From: Mycteria americana
Lineage: Eukaryota > Chordata > Aves > Ciconiiformes > Ciconiidae
Length of the DNA stretch: 64,000 nucleotides
Assembly (NCBI RefSeq): GCF_035582795.1
Contig: NC_134368.1
Coordinates: 11,247,501 to 11,311,500 of the forward strand
Reading direction: 5' to 3'
Numbering within the stretch: position 1 is the stretch's first letter; each line of letters starts with the position of its first letter. Positions 24,301 to 34,582 of the stretch are shown piece by piece. The notes beneath the pieces are model-generated. The model was not told the DNA's origin. It searched no databases and worked only from the letters and a program-made list of their open reading frames with translations. The translations under genes were made by a program, and so were the position numbers.

Positions 24301-27300
24301 TGTTGCCACCACCCCAGAGTGTGCAGCTCCAACCAAGCACAGGATTTTATCTGGAATGTTTAGAAACAGCCAAATAGGAAAGGGGAACAGATGACACATT
24401 GAAGAGCTGTTAATAAAATAGCTGTAGCGCTTGGGAAGATAACGTGAGCAACCAGTTTCACGTGGGACACAACCTGCTGGGAAACACTCAGGGAAGGTCT
24501 AAAGTTTTGCCCTGGTAGGAACATTGCAGGCACAAGTTTCCTGAACAATTCTCAGTGTCAAATGGGTTTGGCTATCCAGAAACCAAGCATGCTTCAACAG
24601 CTGAGTGCTGCCTAGAAACAAGAGATGATAGGAAAGATCCAATCCAGCTGAAAGCCTCAAATGGAGCGTTTCACCTCTGGGTTGGTGTTTCACCTAGTGT
24701 TTCACCATCTAGGGCTGAATTCAGTCTCTGCTACGCTACCAAAGGAGACTGTGCCAAGAGACTTTTAATCAGATATATCTTGGACAGTGTCTGATCACAC
24801 AATATGAAATCATAACGTTAATAAATGTTTGGCCCTGCAAATCCAAACAGTCACTGAATTTTAGCACAGGTAGATATTTTGTATCTGTGGAAGACAGCAC
24901 AGCTCAGAGATAAGAGTAATTTGCTACTTGAGTGTTCAAAATAATCAAGCAAAGATAAGATAATAGTTAAGAAAATTTCTAACATATACTGGCTAAATGA
25001 AAGAAAATCCAGTCTCTGATGCGTTTACTTTTATGATTAGCTAAAATTCATCCCCAGGGAGCCATTGTGATCATAGTTTAAAATTCACCCTCCTTCTCCT
25101 TAGTTTTTGAGAAATAAAAACCTAACACACCAAAACCAGCAATTAAGCAGACATGTTAGCTATAAAGAATTTCTCATATTACACTGGGCTAGGAGATGAG
25201 ACCATTATGCAACCACTTCGACACCAGCCTGAATAATAATATTAGATCCTAGTCCCAGGAATGAGCTAAATTCCTGAGATACTGGCTCAGCCCCTTTTTC
25301 ATTGTTTCCAGTATTTCAACAGTTCTCAAATCCTGTTTTTGCAAGAAACACAGATCTTCAGATTGATAGTCCATTTACCCGTTTTTCTTTGGGAAGTGTC
25401 TCTGGAAGTAGGAAGAAGATGAAAATTAAATCGGCCACAGCAAACACGAGCGCTAACAATGCCGAACGAAGATAGAAGACTTCTCCTTTCTCTGTCTCCA
25501 TGGCTAGGTAAGCTCCGATCATGGGGCCCAGGGTAAAACCAAGGGAGAAAGCAACGCCAATCATTGCCTGCAGTGATACAATGAACACAGACATGAAGTT
25601 TTAGACACCAGTATGTTCAGGTAGCTCAGTTCTAAAACAATTTGGATTTCCTGGCATTTACTTTAAAGAAATGCAACCAGATACAGAACATAACCACCCT
25701 GAGGATGTAGGCAGTGCACAGCAACGAGCGTTAAGTGTGAAAAAACTATTATTTCCAAATAACTGATTTTATCTTCTGTCTAGTCAGGAAAGTGGCAGGA
25801 ACAAACTGCAACATGGTTATGAGTGAAAGGAAGCTGGGAAGGGAAATAATGATTCCCATCTCAGGGACTGCTGAGCCAGCAGATCCCTCAGACACAGGAT
25901 AAGATTTTGTAGCGTAAAACTGGAGAAGGGAGGACAGCACCATGGTAGAAATTCATAATGATGTCTATAGCTTCTAAAATGCTTTGGTAATTTCTGTATT
26001 TAGGAATTTATGTCTCATAGAGCAAACAGGCTGAGAGTCTTCCCAGAACAACCTGAATTTAGTGCAGGTACTAAAGAGAATTTATTAACTCACTGTGAAA
26101 CCAGCACATAAGAAAAGAGGTAGAATCTGTACATGCTGGATGGGAGCTTAAAAGAGCACTGATCTGAGTCATCAGCCTCAGTGAGATTACTTAAGAATAC
26201 AACAGTGCAGGATCTGGCTCATTTTCTTTAAAAGACATTCAAAGATGTACATGCACATATGCAGGCCCCAAACATGTGTCATCATCCCAGGACAAGATCA
26301 TCCTGCTTTCCAGATTCTATTTGGCTATACCTATAGTACTACACCAAACAAGGCCAGGGCACACTCAGGTGTCACCTCATAGTCTCCAGTGTTGTTTCAG
26401 CCTGCCCAGCTAGCACTCTCCCAGGCAATGCCCCATCACAGTCTGGGAACAGCATCAGTCACATGCTATTCTCTTCCCAGAAAGCAGAATGAACATGCCT
26501 ACTCTGCTTTGGAAAAGGAGAGAGTATAGCCATATGGATGTGAGCCATGCTGTACTAAGTGACTTGCTCTCAAGCCCTAAGAATAGGCTCTGACCCATTT
26601 TATTTACTAGTGCTGTATGGCTATCCCTCTCCATAAATAAAAATATATTTTGGCTCACCAAGGCTATAACAAATTGCTTGGAAAATTCATGTGAAATCTA
26701 AAGCTTTCCCCTCCCAAGAAGCAGCTGTCCCACATAGTGGCTTATAACAATCTATTAATAGAAGTCTGGGCCCCCAAGCTTTTTATAAGAGATCTAACTG
26801 GTAATTCACAGGTAAAGTTCAGCCTGCATGGTGTTTCCATCTGGTCCACTGCCTTGTGGAAGAGGGTAGGGCAGCTGTTCATACTACTTGCTGCTCAGTC
26901 AGCCAAATGCCACATCCTTTACCCATTGAGCTCAGATCCTGAAGCCAGCACAGCATCCAAGGAAGTCAGGAGGCACGCTGTGCAGTGCTGCTGCGCTTCC
27001 ACAGTTTGGGAAGGTGAGAAGAATGGGTTGTCCTGTAACTGGGTTCCAGCTACCAAAATTGGGCCATAAGACCTTTTGATTTCTAAGCTATTATAACGAG
27101 GATTACAGTTAGCAGCAGGAGTAACAGTTATAACACTTACACAAGTAGTTCTTCTACCTCTAGGGATCTGTGTTTCACTTGTAGGTAAAAGTCATTGACA
27201 AGTAAAGTCCGAGAGCTCACCAGCAAAATGATCTGGCATCTTTTCAGAAGCGAGGTAGTATATAAAGTCATGTTTTCACTTGATCAGTGAACACACACCT

Positions 27301-30300
27301 GAGGAAGACATTCTGAGCACCTGAAATCAATTAAAAGTTACCCAGCAAACACAAATATACCCCACATGTGTAACTCACCATGCCCTTGCTCCGTGCTTTT
27401 GGAGAGTTCAAGTCAGCAATTATAGCTGTGGAGAGGCTGACATTCCCTTTGCTTATTCCACCTATGATCCTGGAGAGAAGAAAAACGCCAAAAGTCCTAG
27501 AGGCAGCCCATAGTGCGTATGATGTTATCAAACCCATCTGCAGAAGCAAGAAAGGGTTCTTTATAAAGCAGAGCAAAGTTGATCTCATTTCTGCACACTT
27601 CCCAGCTAAACATTTGATTTTTTTTTTTTTTAAACAGTTAGTGGGGAAAAAAAAAGTAACAAATGTCTGAAAATACTGATACTTCACTATGTCCTGGACA
27701 GTGATATAAAAGAAGTAGAAACAAATCCATAAAAGCTTCATATAAATGTGAGGTTACTAATAAAATTCAAAGAGTAAGGAAAGTTCAAAGGGAGCTAAAT
27801 CAGTACTGGGCACAAAAACACTTTTGTACCTCCTGCTCCACTTGTTTTCAACTTCAAGAGAATTCTGAGTCCAAAATAAGAAGAATTCACAGTTCTAGCC
27901 CTTAAATTTCATAATCAATCATAAGCACACGTGCTTATTTAATTCACTCTCCACAAACCTACAGGATAGGGGGATTTGTATATAATTTGCTGCCAAGTTC
28001 CATCATGTATGCATGCACTTGCTCTGCACTGCTTGTGTAATTAGAACCCCATACTCTGACCAGCAACAGAGAAAACTTTTTAGACAGTGTTCATAAGAAA
28101 CATATCTTACACTGCTGTATAGCACTTCCTAATCAACAATCCCCAGGCTCTGTGAAACAGGTCATGAAGTGATCAGCCCTCATTAGTCACTCGGGGAACT
28201 AAAATATACAGGGATTAAGGCTAACATTTGTAAACAGAGCATCCAAAGTCATACCCCTGTACACAGGGGAAAGGGATTTTGGAAAATCCCAGCAACAGAT
28301 AGGTATTTTTGTGCCTCCTATGTACAGTTCTGGACCTGGGAAGCTCAGCTTAAGTACTTGCATTTGGAAGTGTGGCTAAGTGACTTGGCAAGAAGCAGCC
28401 AACAACCATCAGATCTAGAATGTTCAACTTCCCAATCCTTTGTGCTAACCACAAGACCATAGTGCCTTTAACTGTGTATTGAGATGGCATGACTAAAATC
28501 AGCATGAGACACATACCACTGTCATCAAGATAACAGGTCTTCTGCCCAAGCAGTCTGACACAGCACCGGTGAGGGGAGAGGAGAAAAACTGTAGGATGGA
28601 AAAGACTGAGCCAATCAGACCTAAAAAAAGAAAAAAAATTTATATATATATATGATTAGACTTGCTGCCTTCATCTTAAATACAAAGACAGCCAACCTGT
28701 TCCAGACCTATCACTCCATTACATCCTTTAAAAGTACGCAATTAGATGTAAAACTACAGCTATAAAGAACAGCTTTGTCTCTGAAATTAAGCCACCCTCA
28801 AAACACCAATCTTGCATTGTTATTTAACTGAGGCGGCAACTACAGACAGACTAGAGTAACAGGCATAAACGGGATGATTTGCTGGTTACTTCACTGGTGA
28901 GAAGTGGTTTGAAACTCACTGGTTATAATGGAATGCTTCCCCAACTGACTACATAAATTTTCTGTTCTTAAAGCAGAGATAACACAGCTTTAATAATTGC
29001 AGTTCTTTTAAGATTTTTTTTGATTGTTTGAACCTGATTCTGTCACACTTAATTAGCTTTTCTTTCCTTCTTATCATGGAAAGAAGGACATGAGCACTGC
29101 TGTTAGTGAGGCACCCTAAGAGGTAGGAGTGATTCCAACAGACTCCAAGAGCCTTTTGAAATCTGCCTCCAGCTTCTGTGATCTTTAATTCCTCTTTTCT
29201 CTTGCCATTTCTAGCTTCACACACTTATTAATTTGCACTACACTCTCAACAAGCAGGCAAAAAAATGCCTTGCTGTCACAGTTTTTCTCTAAAGGAAAAA
29301 CTGGGTTATATGTCAGATCATGCAGCTATCAAACCTTTAAAAGGCAGAGGAGAGAGAGACCAGAAGGTCTGCTCCCATCAACTTTGAGGGAGGCAGAATA
29401 TTGATACTGAAGACCTTGGGGAGAACAGCTGCTTATGATAGCTTAAAAGCCCCAAAAACTGTGTAAAAAAAAAATAAAATTATAGAATCATAGAATAGTT
29501 TGGGTTGGAAGGGACCTTTAAAGGCCATTTAGTCCAACCTCCCTGCAATAGGCAGGGACATCTTCCACTAGGTCAGGTTGCTCAGAGCCCTGTCCAACCT
29601 GACCTTAAATGTTTGCAGGAATGGGGCATCTACCACCTCTCTGGGCAACCTGTTCCAGTGCCTCACCACCCTCATCATAAACAATTCTTCCTCACATCTA
29701 GTCTGAATCTATCCTCCTTTAGTTTAAAATCATTACCCCCCATCCTATCGCTACAGGCCCTGCTAAAAAGTCTGTCCCCATCTTTCTTATAAGAAAGGGG
29801 GGGTTATAAGCCCCCTTTAAGTATTGAAAGGCTGCTATAAGGCCTCCCCGCAGCCTTCTCTTCTCCAGGCTGAGCAACCCCAGCACTCTCAGCCTGTCCT
29901 CGTAAGAGAGGTGTTCCATCCCTCTTATAATTTTTGTGGCCCTCCTCTGGACCTGCTCCAACAGGTCCATGTCTTTCCTGTGCTGAGGACCCCAGAGCTG
30001 GATGCAGTACTGCAGGTGGGGTCTCACCAGAGCGGAGTAGAGGGGCAGAATCACCTCCCTTGACATGCTGGCCACAGTCTTATAGATTGGTACACTGGCA
30101 GTTTATATTAATGAGAGACAAGTTCTCCTTGTATTTCTAGCACTAAAAACACCCAGACATGGCAAGCACTTCATAGCCAGGGAGAAGCAAAAGCGGGGCT
30201 GTTGCACACAGGGTAATGAACCAGGAGCTGAGGGTGACCACAACACTGGCAGTGCCCTCACCAACCAAGGTGCAGTCCCACACAATCCAGGTGGGTCGGG

Positions 30301-33300
30301 CAGAGCAGGGTGCCACTAGCAGGGTCCATTGACAGTCCCAGACAAGGTCCATCCAGGGAGCCCAGTCAGGACCAACAGGAGACAGGGTCAGAGAAAGGAG
30401 TGGAAACAAGACTATGATGTAGGTCCATTCAGGAGATAAGACACCTGCAATGTAGGTCCAAGGTCCATCCAAAAGACAAGGCTATACTGACAATATAGCA
30501 AGGCCCAGGCCTGAGCTGAAATACAGCTCCTGAATCACTGGGCAGAAAGTGTGTGGGTGAAGGCTGGTCACTGCAACTAAGTGTTGGTGCCCTCAGGGCC
30601 TTGATAAGGGGAGGGAAGGTTTCTGCCCTCAAGAGGTTGCAGTCTAAGCAAAGATGAAAGAGAGCAGAAGATATCCTGCACTGGGAGAAGCAACAAGACG
30701 ACCTTGCAAGTATCTTTCGAATCCTTTGCTCCTTGTTGCAGATAAAGGCAATGAAGGAATGCAGGCTGCGGGAAGACTGGAGTGGCCTCTGCTTAACATC
30801 ACAAGTATAGTGAACCTTTCCACTATAACCTTTTAAGGTGCAATCAGACAAGATGGACTGAGACAGGAGCTGACTTACAACTAAGCTGGCTTGTCCATCT
30901 TCCCCTGCTTCTGCAGCCTTGGTCAACTCTCCAGTGAGCCAATTCAACTCAATCTGGTAGAAAACTAATCCAGAAAAAAAGAAAAGGAAAAAAGAAAGTC
31001 TTCTGTTGGTTTAGCAAATTAGACGGCTCATTAAGAAAAGCTGTCATCAAAGACAGCAGAAGAGATGGAGTCAAATGTGACAGATATCAGGTTAATTCAG
31101 CCACCTTGTCTGCACCCTCACTGCCTGTGGCTGAAGGAGCAGAGAGATTTCTCCTTCCCCTTGAAAGCAACTGAGCCAAGTCAAGGAATATAGCACTCCC
31201 AAGAGTACAGGACACAGCAGGTAAAAGGAAAGGCAACAAAGTTGGACATGACTGTGAGCTCCCAGCCCCTTGTTTAAACAGAGTCTGAGATAGAGAGAAG
31301 GAACAAGGAGGAGACTTACAGGCAGGCCTTAAAGGAGGCAGAAAGCAGTTTCTGAGGGATTAAAGAAAACTGTTTCCTACCATTCAAAGCCAGTAATATG
31401 ACTGAAAATGAGCACAGAAACAAAAACATGCCTACAAGGACACTGTGGGAAAGAGGAAAATTTTTTATAAACTTTCTAATGTCTGTTAAACCCAAAAAAC
31501 CTACTTTAAATAGTAACAATATATTCATACTTATATTCTAATAAAGTTTTGCTGGTTTTAGTTTAAAAGCCTTTTGTTTATCTTGGGGGAGGCCTCAGCT
31601 CACTAAAAGGAGAAGGTCTGGACATCTCCAATTAAAATTAACCCAGACACCCTCACATCTTCATGCTCTGAAATCGCAGTTTCCTCAGAACTCTCTAGAT
31701 TGCAAGGAGCCAAAAAAGCCTCTGATGTGTAACATGACATACAAGCTGCTGGATTTCCTGCACTACTCCCACTGGAGCTCACCCACACCAGAGTGTCCTA
31801 GTGACAGCAAATGCTTTTGGACCCTACAAGTCAGCAGCTCTTCTGTTTTAATAGGTCTAATGAGATTTAGAAGCAGTGCTGCACTATAGCTGCCCAGCGG
31901 GGAGGTGAGACTTGAACTCATAAGCTTCTAATTCCAGTGTTTCCTACAGATTGATCTCCAATCACGTGCGGATCAATTGTGAAGGGAGAGTAATTTCTGT
32001 GACCGTGCAGGGTCTAGCCCAGCAGGCTCCTGACCCTCAGCTCGCAGTCTGACAATAAGGAACAGCAGGCCTGTATTTCTGTAGAACAAATTGGGCAAAA
32101 TCACAGGATAATTCAGGTTAAAAGGAACCTCTGGAAGTCACCTCCTCCAACTGCCTGCTCATAGGGTCAGCTACAAGGTCAGACCACATTGTTCTGGGTT
32201 TCATCCAGTCAGGGTCTGACAGCCTCTGAGGATGGAGACTATAAAACCTCTCTGGGCAACCTGTTCTACTGGCCATCCTCACTGTGAAAGAGTTCCTCCT
32301 TATTTCCAGTCTAAATGTCCCTTGCTTCTACTTATGACTGTTGCCTCTCCTTCTCCCACCATGCACCACAGTGAAATGCCTCACTGTCTTCTCGATAACC
32401 TCCCCATACGTATTGGAAGGGTGCTAAGAGCTCCAGGCTGAACAAGCCCAGGCTCCCTCAGACCCTCTGTCTTCCTGGCCCTCTGCTGAACTGATTGCAG
32501 TTTATGAATGTCTGTCTTGTACTGGGGGGCCAAAACTGGATGCAATGCTCTAGATGTGTGCTGAGTAGAGAGCAACAATCGCTTCCCTCAATCTACCGGC
32601 TCTGCTTCTGTTCATACAGACCAGGTGCTGTTGGCACTTTGCTGCCAGGGCTGGCTCATGCTCAATTTCCTGCTCACCAGGACCCCAGGGCCTTTACAGC
32701 AGAGCTGCTCCCCACCAGTCAGTGCCCAGCCCGTATCACTGCAAGGGACTACTTCTTCCCAGTGGCAGGACTTTGCATTTGTCCATACTGAATTTCAGAA
32801 GGTTCCTGTTGACCCATTCCTCCTGTCTGTCTAGATGTCTCCAAATGACAGAGATGGGGCTGTCCAACTCTTCAATGCTATCAGTGTGGTGAAAACAAAA
32901 TCATTTATAGCCTACTGTAAGAGACATTTTCTGTGTTATTTAAATCTAAATCTAATAACAGGCAAGTATGCTTTTTGTATTTCTTGTTATTTTCCTCATC
33001 ACTCCTCACATCAACACTGCAAATAACTTGAAAACAACACACTTTTTTTTTTTTAGTCTGTTCACTTGTTTGTTTAATGTCCATACCTCCAAACAAGACA
33101 CTGTTGTACTTCCGCTCTGGAGGCATCCCAACCATCGCTGCAAACCAGTCCACACCACGTTGCAATGACAAATAGAATCCATCCTGCAAAACACATAGCT
33201 GGGAAATAGAAGCAGGAAGACAGTTTCCCTGTTGTATTTCCAAAGACGGCATCAGAGCTTAGTGAACCAGAGGTAATGTTAGATGATTCCTTCCCTCCTC

Positions 33301-34569
33301 CTTGGGAAAATGTCCTACTTGATCAGCTGTTATAGGCTAAAAATAGCTTAAATTGAGAATGCTAAAAGGCAGCAGATAATTGGGTGTATGCGTTTGGGTG
33401 GGAGAATGTCTGAATTTGAACTTTTTTAAACCATCAGGCCTGCCACTTGCTAAAACCTGAACTAAACAAAAGTGGCATGTCCTGAATCCTTCAATTAATA
33501 AAGCAACATGAGACACACTATCGCTCTGCATGTACACTATTTAGACTGGGAGAATCAGGGGTTTGTAGGTCCAGAAAGAAGAGGTGGTGCAAAAAAGAAT
33601 GGTTCCTGAAAAGAGGAGGAGGACTTGAAAGGAAGAAGGAAGAATGAAAAGAAGCCCTGAAAAGATGATCTTGGCTATAGGAAATACACTGGAAGTGGGG
33701 GAAGATCCCGGAGATCAGAGCCCATGGTTAGGGTTAGAGATAGGGTTGTAAGAATGACAAAGGCTACAGCTGCAGTTGGAGTGGGGTTAGACAGGGGCTG
33801 CAAGATAAGAGGTGTGAGCTGCAAAGTAATTCTCCCCTGACAACATCTTCATCTTGTCCAGTAACACCTGAGAATGGTAACTATGACCGGCTGCACAGCA
33901 GGGAACCAAAACAACTTTCTGCCCTGCATTCCCAGACCAGCAGCCAGCTCCCTGCTAAGAATGGAAGTTGAGACCTAGTGAACATGATGCTGGCGGTGGA
34001 AGCAAGAGAGTGTGTGAAATACTCAAGTAGGGTAAAAGCTCTTATCTCTTTTCTTAGACAAACCCCTGTATGCAGATCCATTATGGATTGTTGTTTACTC
34101 TGTCTCACCAGTGACATCAGTGTAAGTCACAAATGCGCTGGTAATTACAAGGATTAGCCCCTAAGAAATACCTGAATTTTCCCCAATACAAATCCCTCGT
34201 TTTAATGAAAAAGCAAGAGGGAAAAGTCTCATGCAGGTTCACAAACTAATTGAGTCCACGAACCATTTAAACGTGCTGGATATTATTATTCTGCCTACAG
34301 CTATTCGTTTTGCCCCAAGGCAAGGGATTTTTCTTCCATCCTTCCCTGAAGATCTCATACCTAACATTTTCAGCAGGCTGACTTTCTCTGTTGCTTACCT
34401 CAGTCTGGCTGTAATAATCAAGGATGGAAGGAAACAGTGGCAAGATGAGAGTGAATCCCAACAAGTCGATGAAGAGTGCCAGGAAGACAATTGTAATAAC
34501 ACGACTGCAGTTCTGTTCTTGCTTGTCATTGATGGAGCTGCTGCTGGTTTCTCTGTCTTGCAGGGCCAT
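12226..34569 (-). CDS. MFSD10: Major facilitator superfamily domain-containing 10
   Basis: Gene-level entry. Coding exons in order: 34399-34569, 33087-33183, 28517-28620, 27379-27537, 25379-25567, 20773-20881, 19629-19740, 18131-18239, 15852-15942, 14025-14072, 12466-12555; the terminal exon at 12226-12334 is doubtful. The first eleven exons give 426 residues in one uninterrupted frame, compared with about 455 for the human protein. MFSD10 (TETRAN) is a 12-helix transporter implicated in organic-anion efflux. Hallmarks include [20 protein letters not shown], the motif-A-like SDCLGRRPV loop, [18 protein letters not shown] and [17 protein letters not shown]. The final helix could not be found, so the C-terminus is unresolved. 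Confidence 0.95.
12466..12555 (-). CDS. MFSD10: MFSD10 exon 11 (QKGRVMG loop, helix 11 region)
   Basis: Acceptor TTGCACAG, donor GTGAGT. Encodes [20 protein letters not shown] then [10 protein letters not shown], residues about 397-426, matching human [25 protein letters not shown]. Leaves phase 1. Confidence 0.93.
12556..14024 (-). other. MFSD10: MFSD10 intron
   Basis: Short C/T-rich stretches only. I see no repeats or exons. Confidence 0.7.
14025..14072 (-). CDS. MFSD10: MFSD10 exon 10 (48 nt)
   Basis: Acceptor TTTTTCCAG, donor GTGAGT. Phase 1 in and out. Encodes [16 protein letters not shown], matching human AAVVVPCLSSVVAGYG. The micro-exon covers part of helix 10. Confidence 0.92.
14073..15851 (-). 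other. MFSD10: MFSD10 intron
   Basis: No exon or clear repeat recognised. Scattered small open frames are not convincing. Confidence 0.65.
15852..15942 (-). CDS. MFSD10: MFSD10 exon 9 (helix 9)
   Basis: Acceptor TTTTGCAG, donor GTAAGC. Encodes [20 protein letters not shown] then [10 protein letters not shown] (residues about 351-380), a hydrophobic pair of helices. Matches human [17 protein letters not shown]. Confidence 0.95.
15943..18130 (-). other. MFSD10: MFSD10 intron
   Basis: The only striking element is the A21T12 block at 18096-18128 touching the splice donor. I see nothing else coding or repetitive. Confidence 0.65.
18096..18128. repeat. A21/T12 palindromic homopolymer block
   Basis: Twenty-one A (18096-18116) followed by twelve T (18117-18128). 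On the minus strand the MFSD10 exon-8 donor GT (18129-18130) runs straight into twelve A and then twenty-one T, so intron positions 3-26 form a perfect A12T12 palindrome. Confidence 0.95.
18131..18239 (-). CDS. MFSD10: MFSD10 exon 8
   Basis: Acceptor CCCTTCTAG; donor GT followed by an A-run. Encodes [20 protein letters not shown] then [17 protein letters not shown] (residues 314-350). Matches human SLQQGKMFFLIGLTMATIQGAYARRI. Confidence 0.95.
18240..19628 (-). other. MFSD10: MFSD10 intron
   Basis: I see nothing notable. Confidence 0.6.
19629..19740 (-). CDS. MFSD10: MFSD10 exon 7
   Basis: Acceptor GTTTGTTTAG, donor GTATAG. Encodes [20 protein letters not shown] then [17 protein letters not shown] (residues 277-313). 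The [18 protein letters not shown] core is identical to human. Confidence 0.97.
19751..19802. repeat. (ACCA)n / (TTGG)n microsatellite
   Basis: AACCAACC units with an A-run on the + strand. On the minus strand this is TTGG repeats a few bases upstream of the exon-7 acceptor, in place of a normal polypyrimidine tract. Confidence 0.9.
20773..20881 (-). CDS. MFSD10: MFSD10 exon 6 (central loop)
   Basis: Acceptor CTGATCAG, donor GTAAGT. Encodes [20 protein letters not shown] then [16 protein letters not shown] (residues 241-276), the cytoplasmic loop between the two six-helix halves. Human has [24 protein letters not shown]. The extreme ends are divergent. Confidence 0.93.
20882..25378 (-). other. 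MFSD10: MFSD10 intron (4.5 kb)
   Basis: Contains an AT dinucleotide run near 22537-22552 and degenerate CR1/L3-type remnants near 21800-21960 and 22915-23050. No exon seen. Confidence 0.6.
21800..21960. repeat. Ancient LINE (L3/CR1-like) remnant
   Basis: The run ATTTCGCATCTTCAAAGCAC and the later AGGGAGGGAGCTATTACCCC resemble the 3' part of old amniote CR1/L3 elements. Judged by eye only. Confidence 0.4.
25379..25567 (-). CDS. MFSD10: MFSD10 exon 5 (helices 5-6)
   Basis: Acceptor ATCACTGCAG, donor GTAAAT. Encodes [20 protein letters not shown], a polar loop, and a hydrophobic helix ending [15 protein letters not shown] (residues 178-240). Matches human [18 protein letters not shown] and FCFLPETLPLEKR. 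Confidence 0.97.
25568..27378 (-). other. MFSD10: MFSD10 intron
   Basis: I see nothing recognised. Confidence 0.6.
27379..27537 (-). CDS. MFSD10: MFSD10 exon 4 (helices 3-4)
   Basis: Acceptor TTGCTTCTGCAG, donor GTGAGT. Encodes 53 residues (125-177) starting [20 protein letters not shown] and containing [20 protein letters not shown], the most conserved stretch of the family. Confidence 0.97.
27538..28516 (-). other. MFSD10: MFSD10 intron with ancient repeat remnant
   Basis: The 3' half (about 28280-28480) contains phrases such as GTGCTAACCACAAGACCAT that resemble tails of old amniote SINE/LINE elements. No exon. Confidence 0.45.
28517..28620 (-). CDS. MFSD10: MFSD10 exon 3 (helix 2, motif A)
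   Basis: Acceptor TTTTTTTAG, donor GTATGT. Encodes [20 protein letters not shown] then [15 protein letters not shown] (residues 90-124). SDCLGRRPV is the motif-A-like loop between helices 2 and 3. Matches human. Confidence 0.96.
29482..30090 (-). repeat. CR1 LINE 3' end
   Basis: On the + strand it starts with the inverted CR1 terminus (TAGAATCATAGAATAG) and GGTTGGAAGGGACCTTTAAA. The minus-strand frame 29719-30075 encodes the CR1 ORF2 C-terminus ([20 protein letters not shown] and [20 protein letters not shown]). Confidence 0.95.
30320..30475. repeat. Segment with recurring GGTCCAT motif
   Basis: GGTCCAT or close variants occur at about 30326, 30345, 30421, 30456 and 30464 within 150 bases. 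Not CR1. It may be part of an unrecognised repeat family. Confidence 0.4.
32098..32890 (-). repeat. CR1 LINE, older copy
   Basis: The + strand shows AACCTCTCTGGGCAACCTGT, AGGACTTTGCATTTGTCCAT and TTCAGAAGGTTCCTGTTGAC in CR1 antisense order, with many changes. Confidence 0.88.
33087..33183 (-). CDS. MFSD10: MFSD10 exon 2
   Basis: Acceptor GTTTTGCAG, donor GTATGG. Encodes [20 protein letters not shown] then [12 protein letters not shown] (residues 58-89) plus one base. Matches human [25 protein letters not shown]. Confidence 0.96.
33184..34398 (-). other. MFSD10: MFSD10 intron 1 of the coding region
   Basis: Contains a short telomere-like GGTTAGGGTTAG run at 33726-33748. I see nothing else. 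Confidence 0.65.
34399..34569 (-). CDS. MFSD10: MFSD10 first coding exon (start codon, helix 1)
   Basis: The ATG is at 34567-34569, and donor GTAAGC follows 34399. Encodes 57 residues: a polar N-terminus ([20 protein letters not shown]) then helix 1 ([20 protein letters not shown]). Human has VVTVVFLGLLLDLLAFTLLLP at the same place. An acceptor (AAAAGCAG) lies 13 bases upstream of the ATG, so a separate 5' non-coding exon is likely. Confidence 0.94.
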
Positions 34570-34582
34570 GTTCCCAGGTGCT

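Larger units (their letters stand above)
28621..33086 (-). other. MFSD10: MFSD10 intron (4.5 kb) rich in repeats
   Basis: Contains an AT-repeat near the exon-3 acceptor (28638-28653), two sense-oriented CR1 copies (29482-30090 and 32098-32890) and, between them, a segment with recurring GGTCCAT motifs and a 172-codon minus open frame (30429-30947). Confidence 0.75.
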
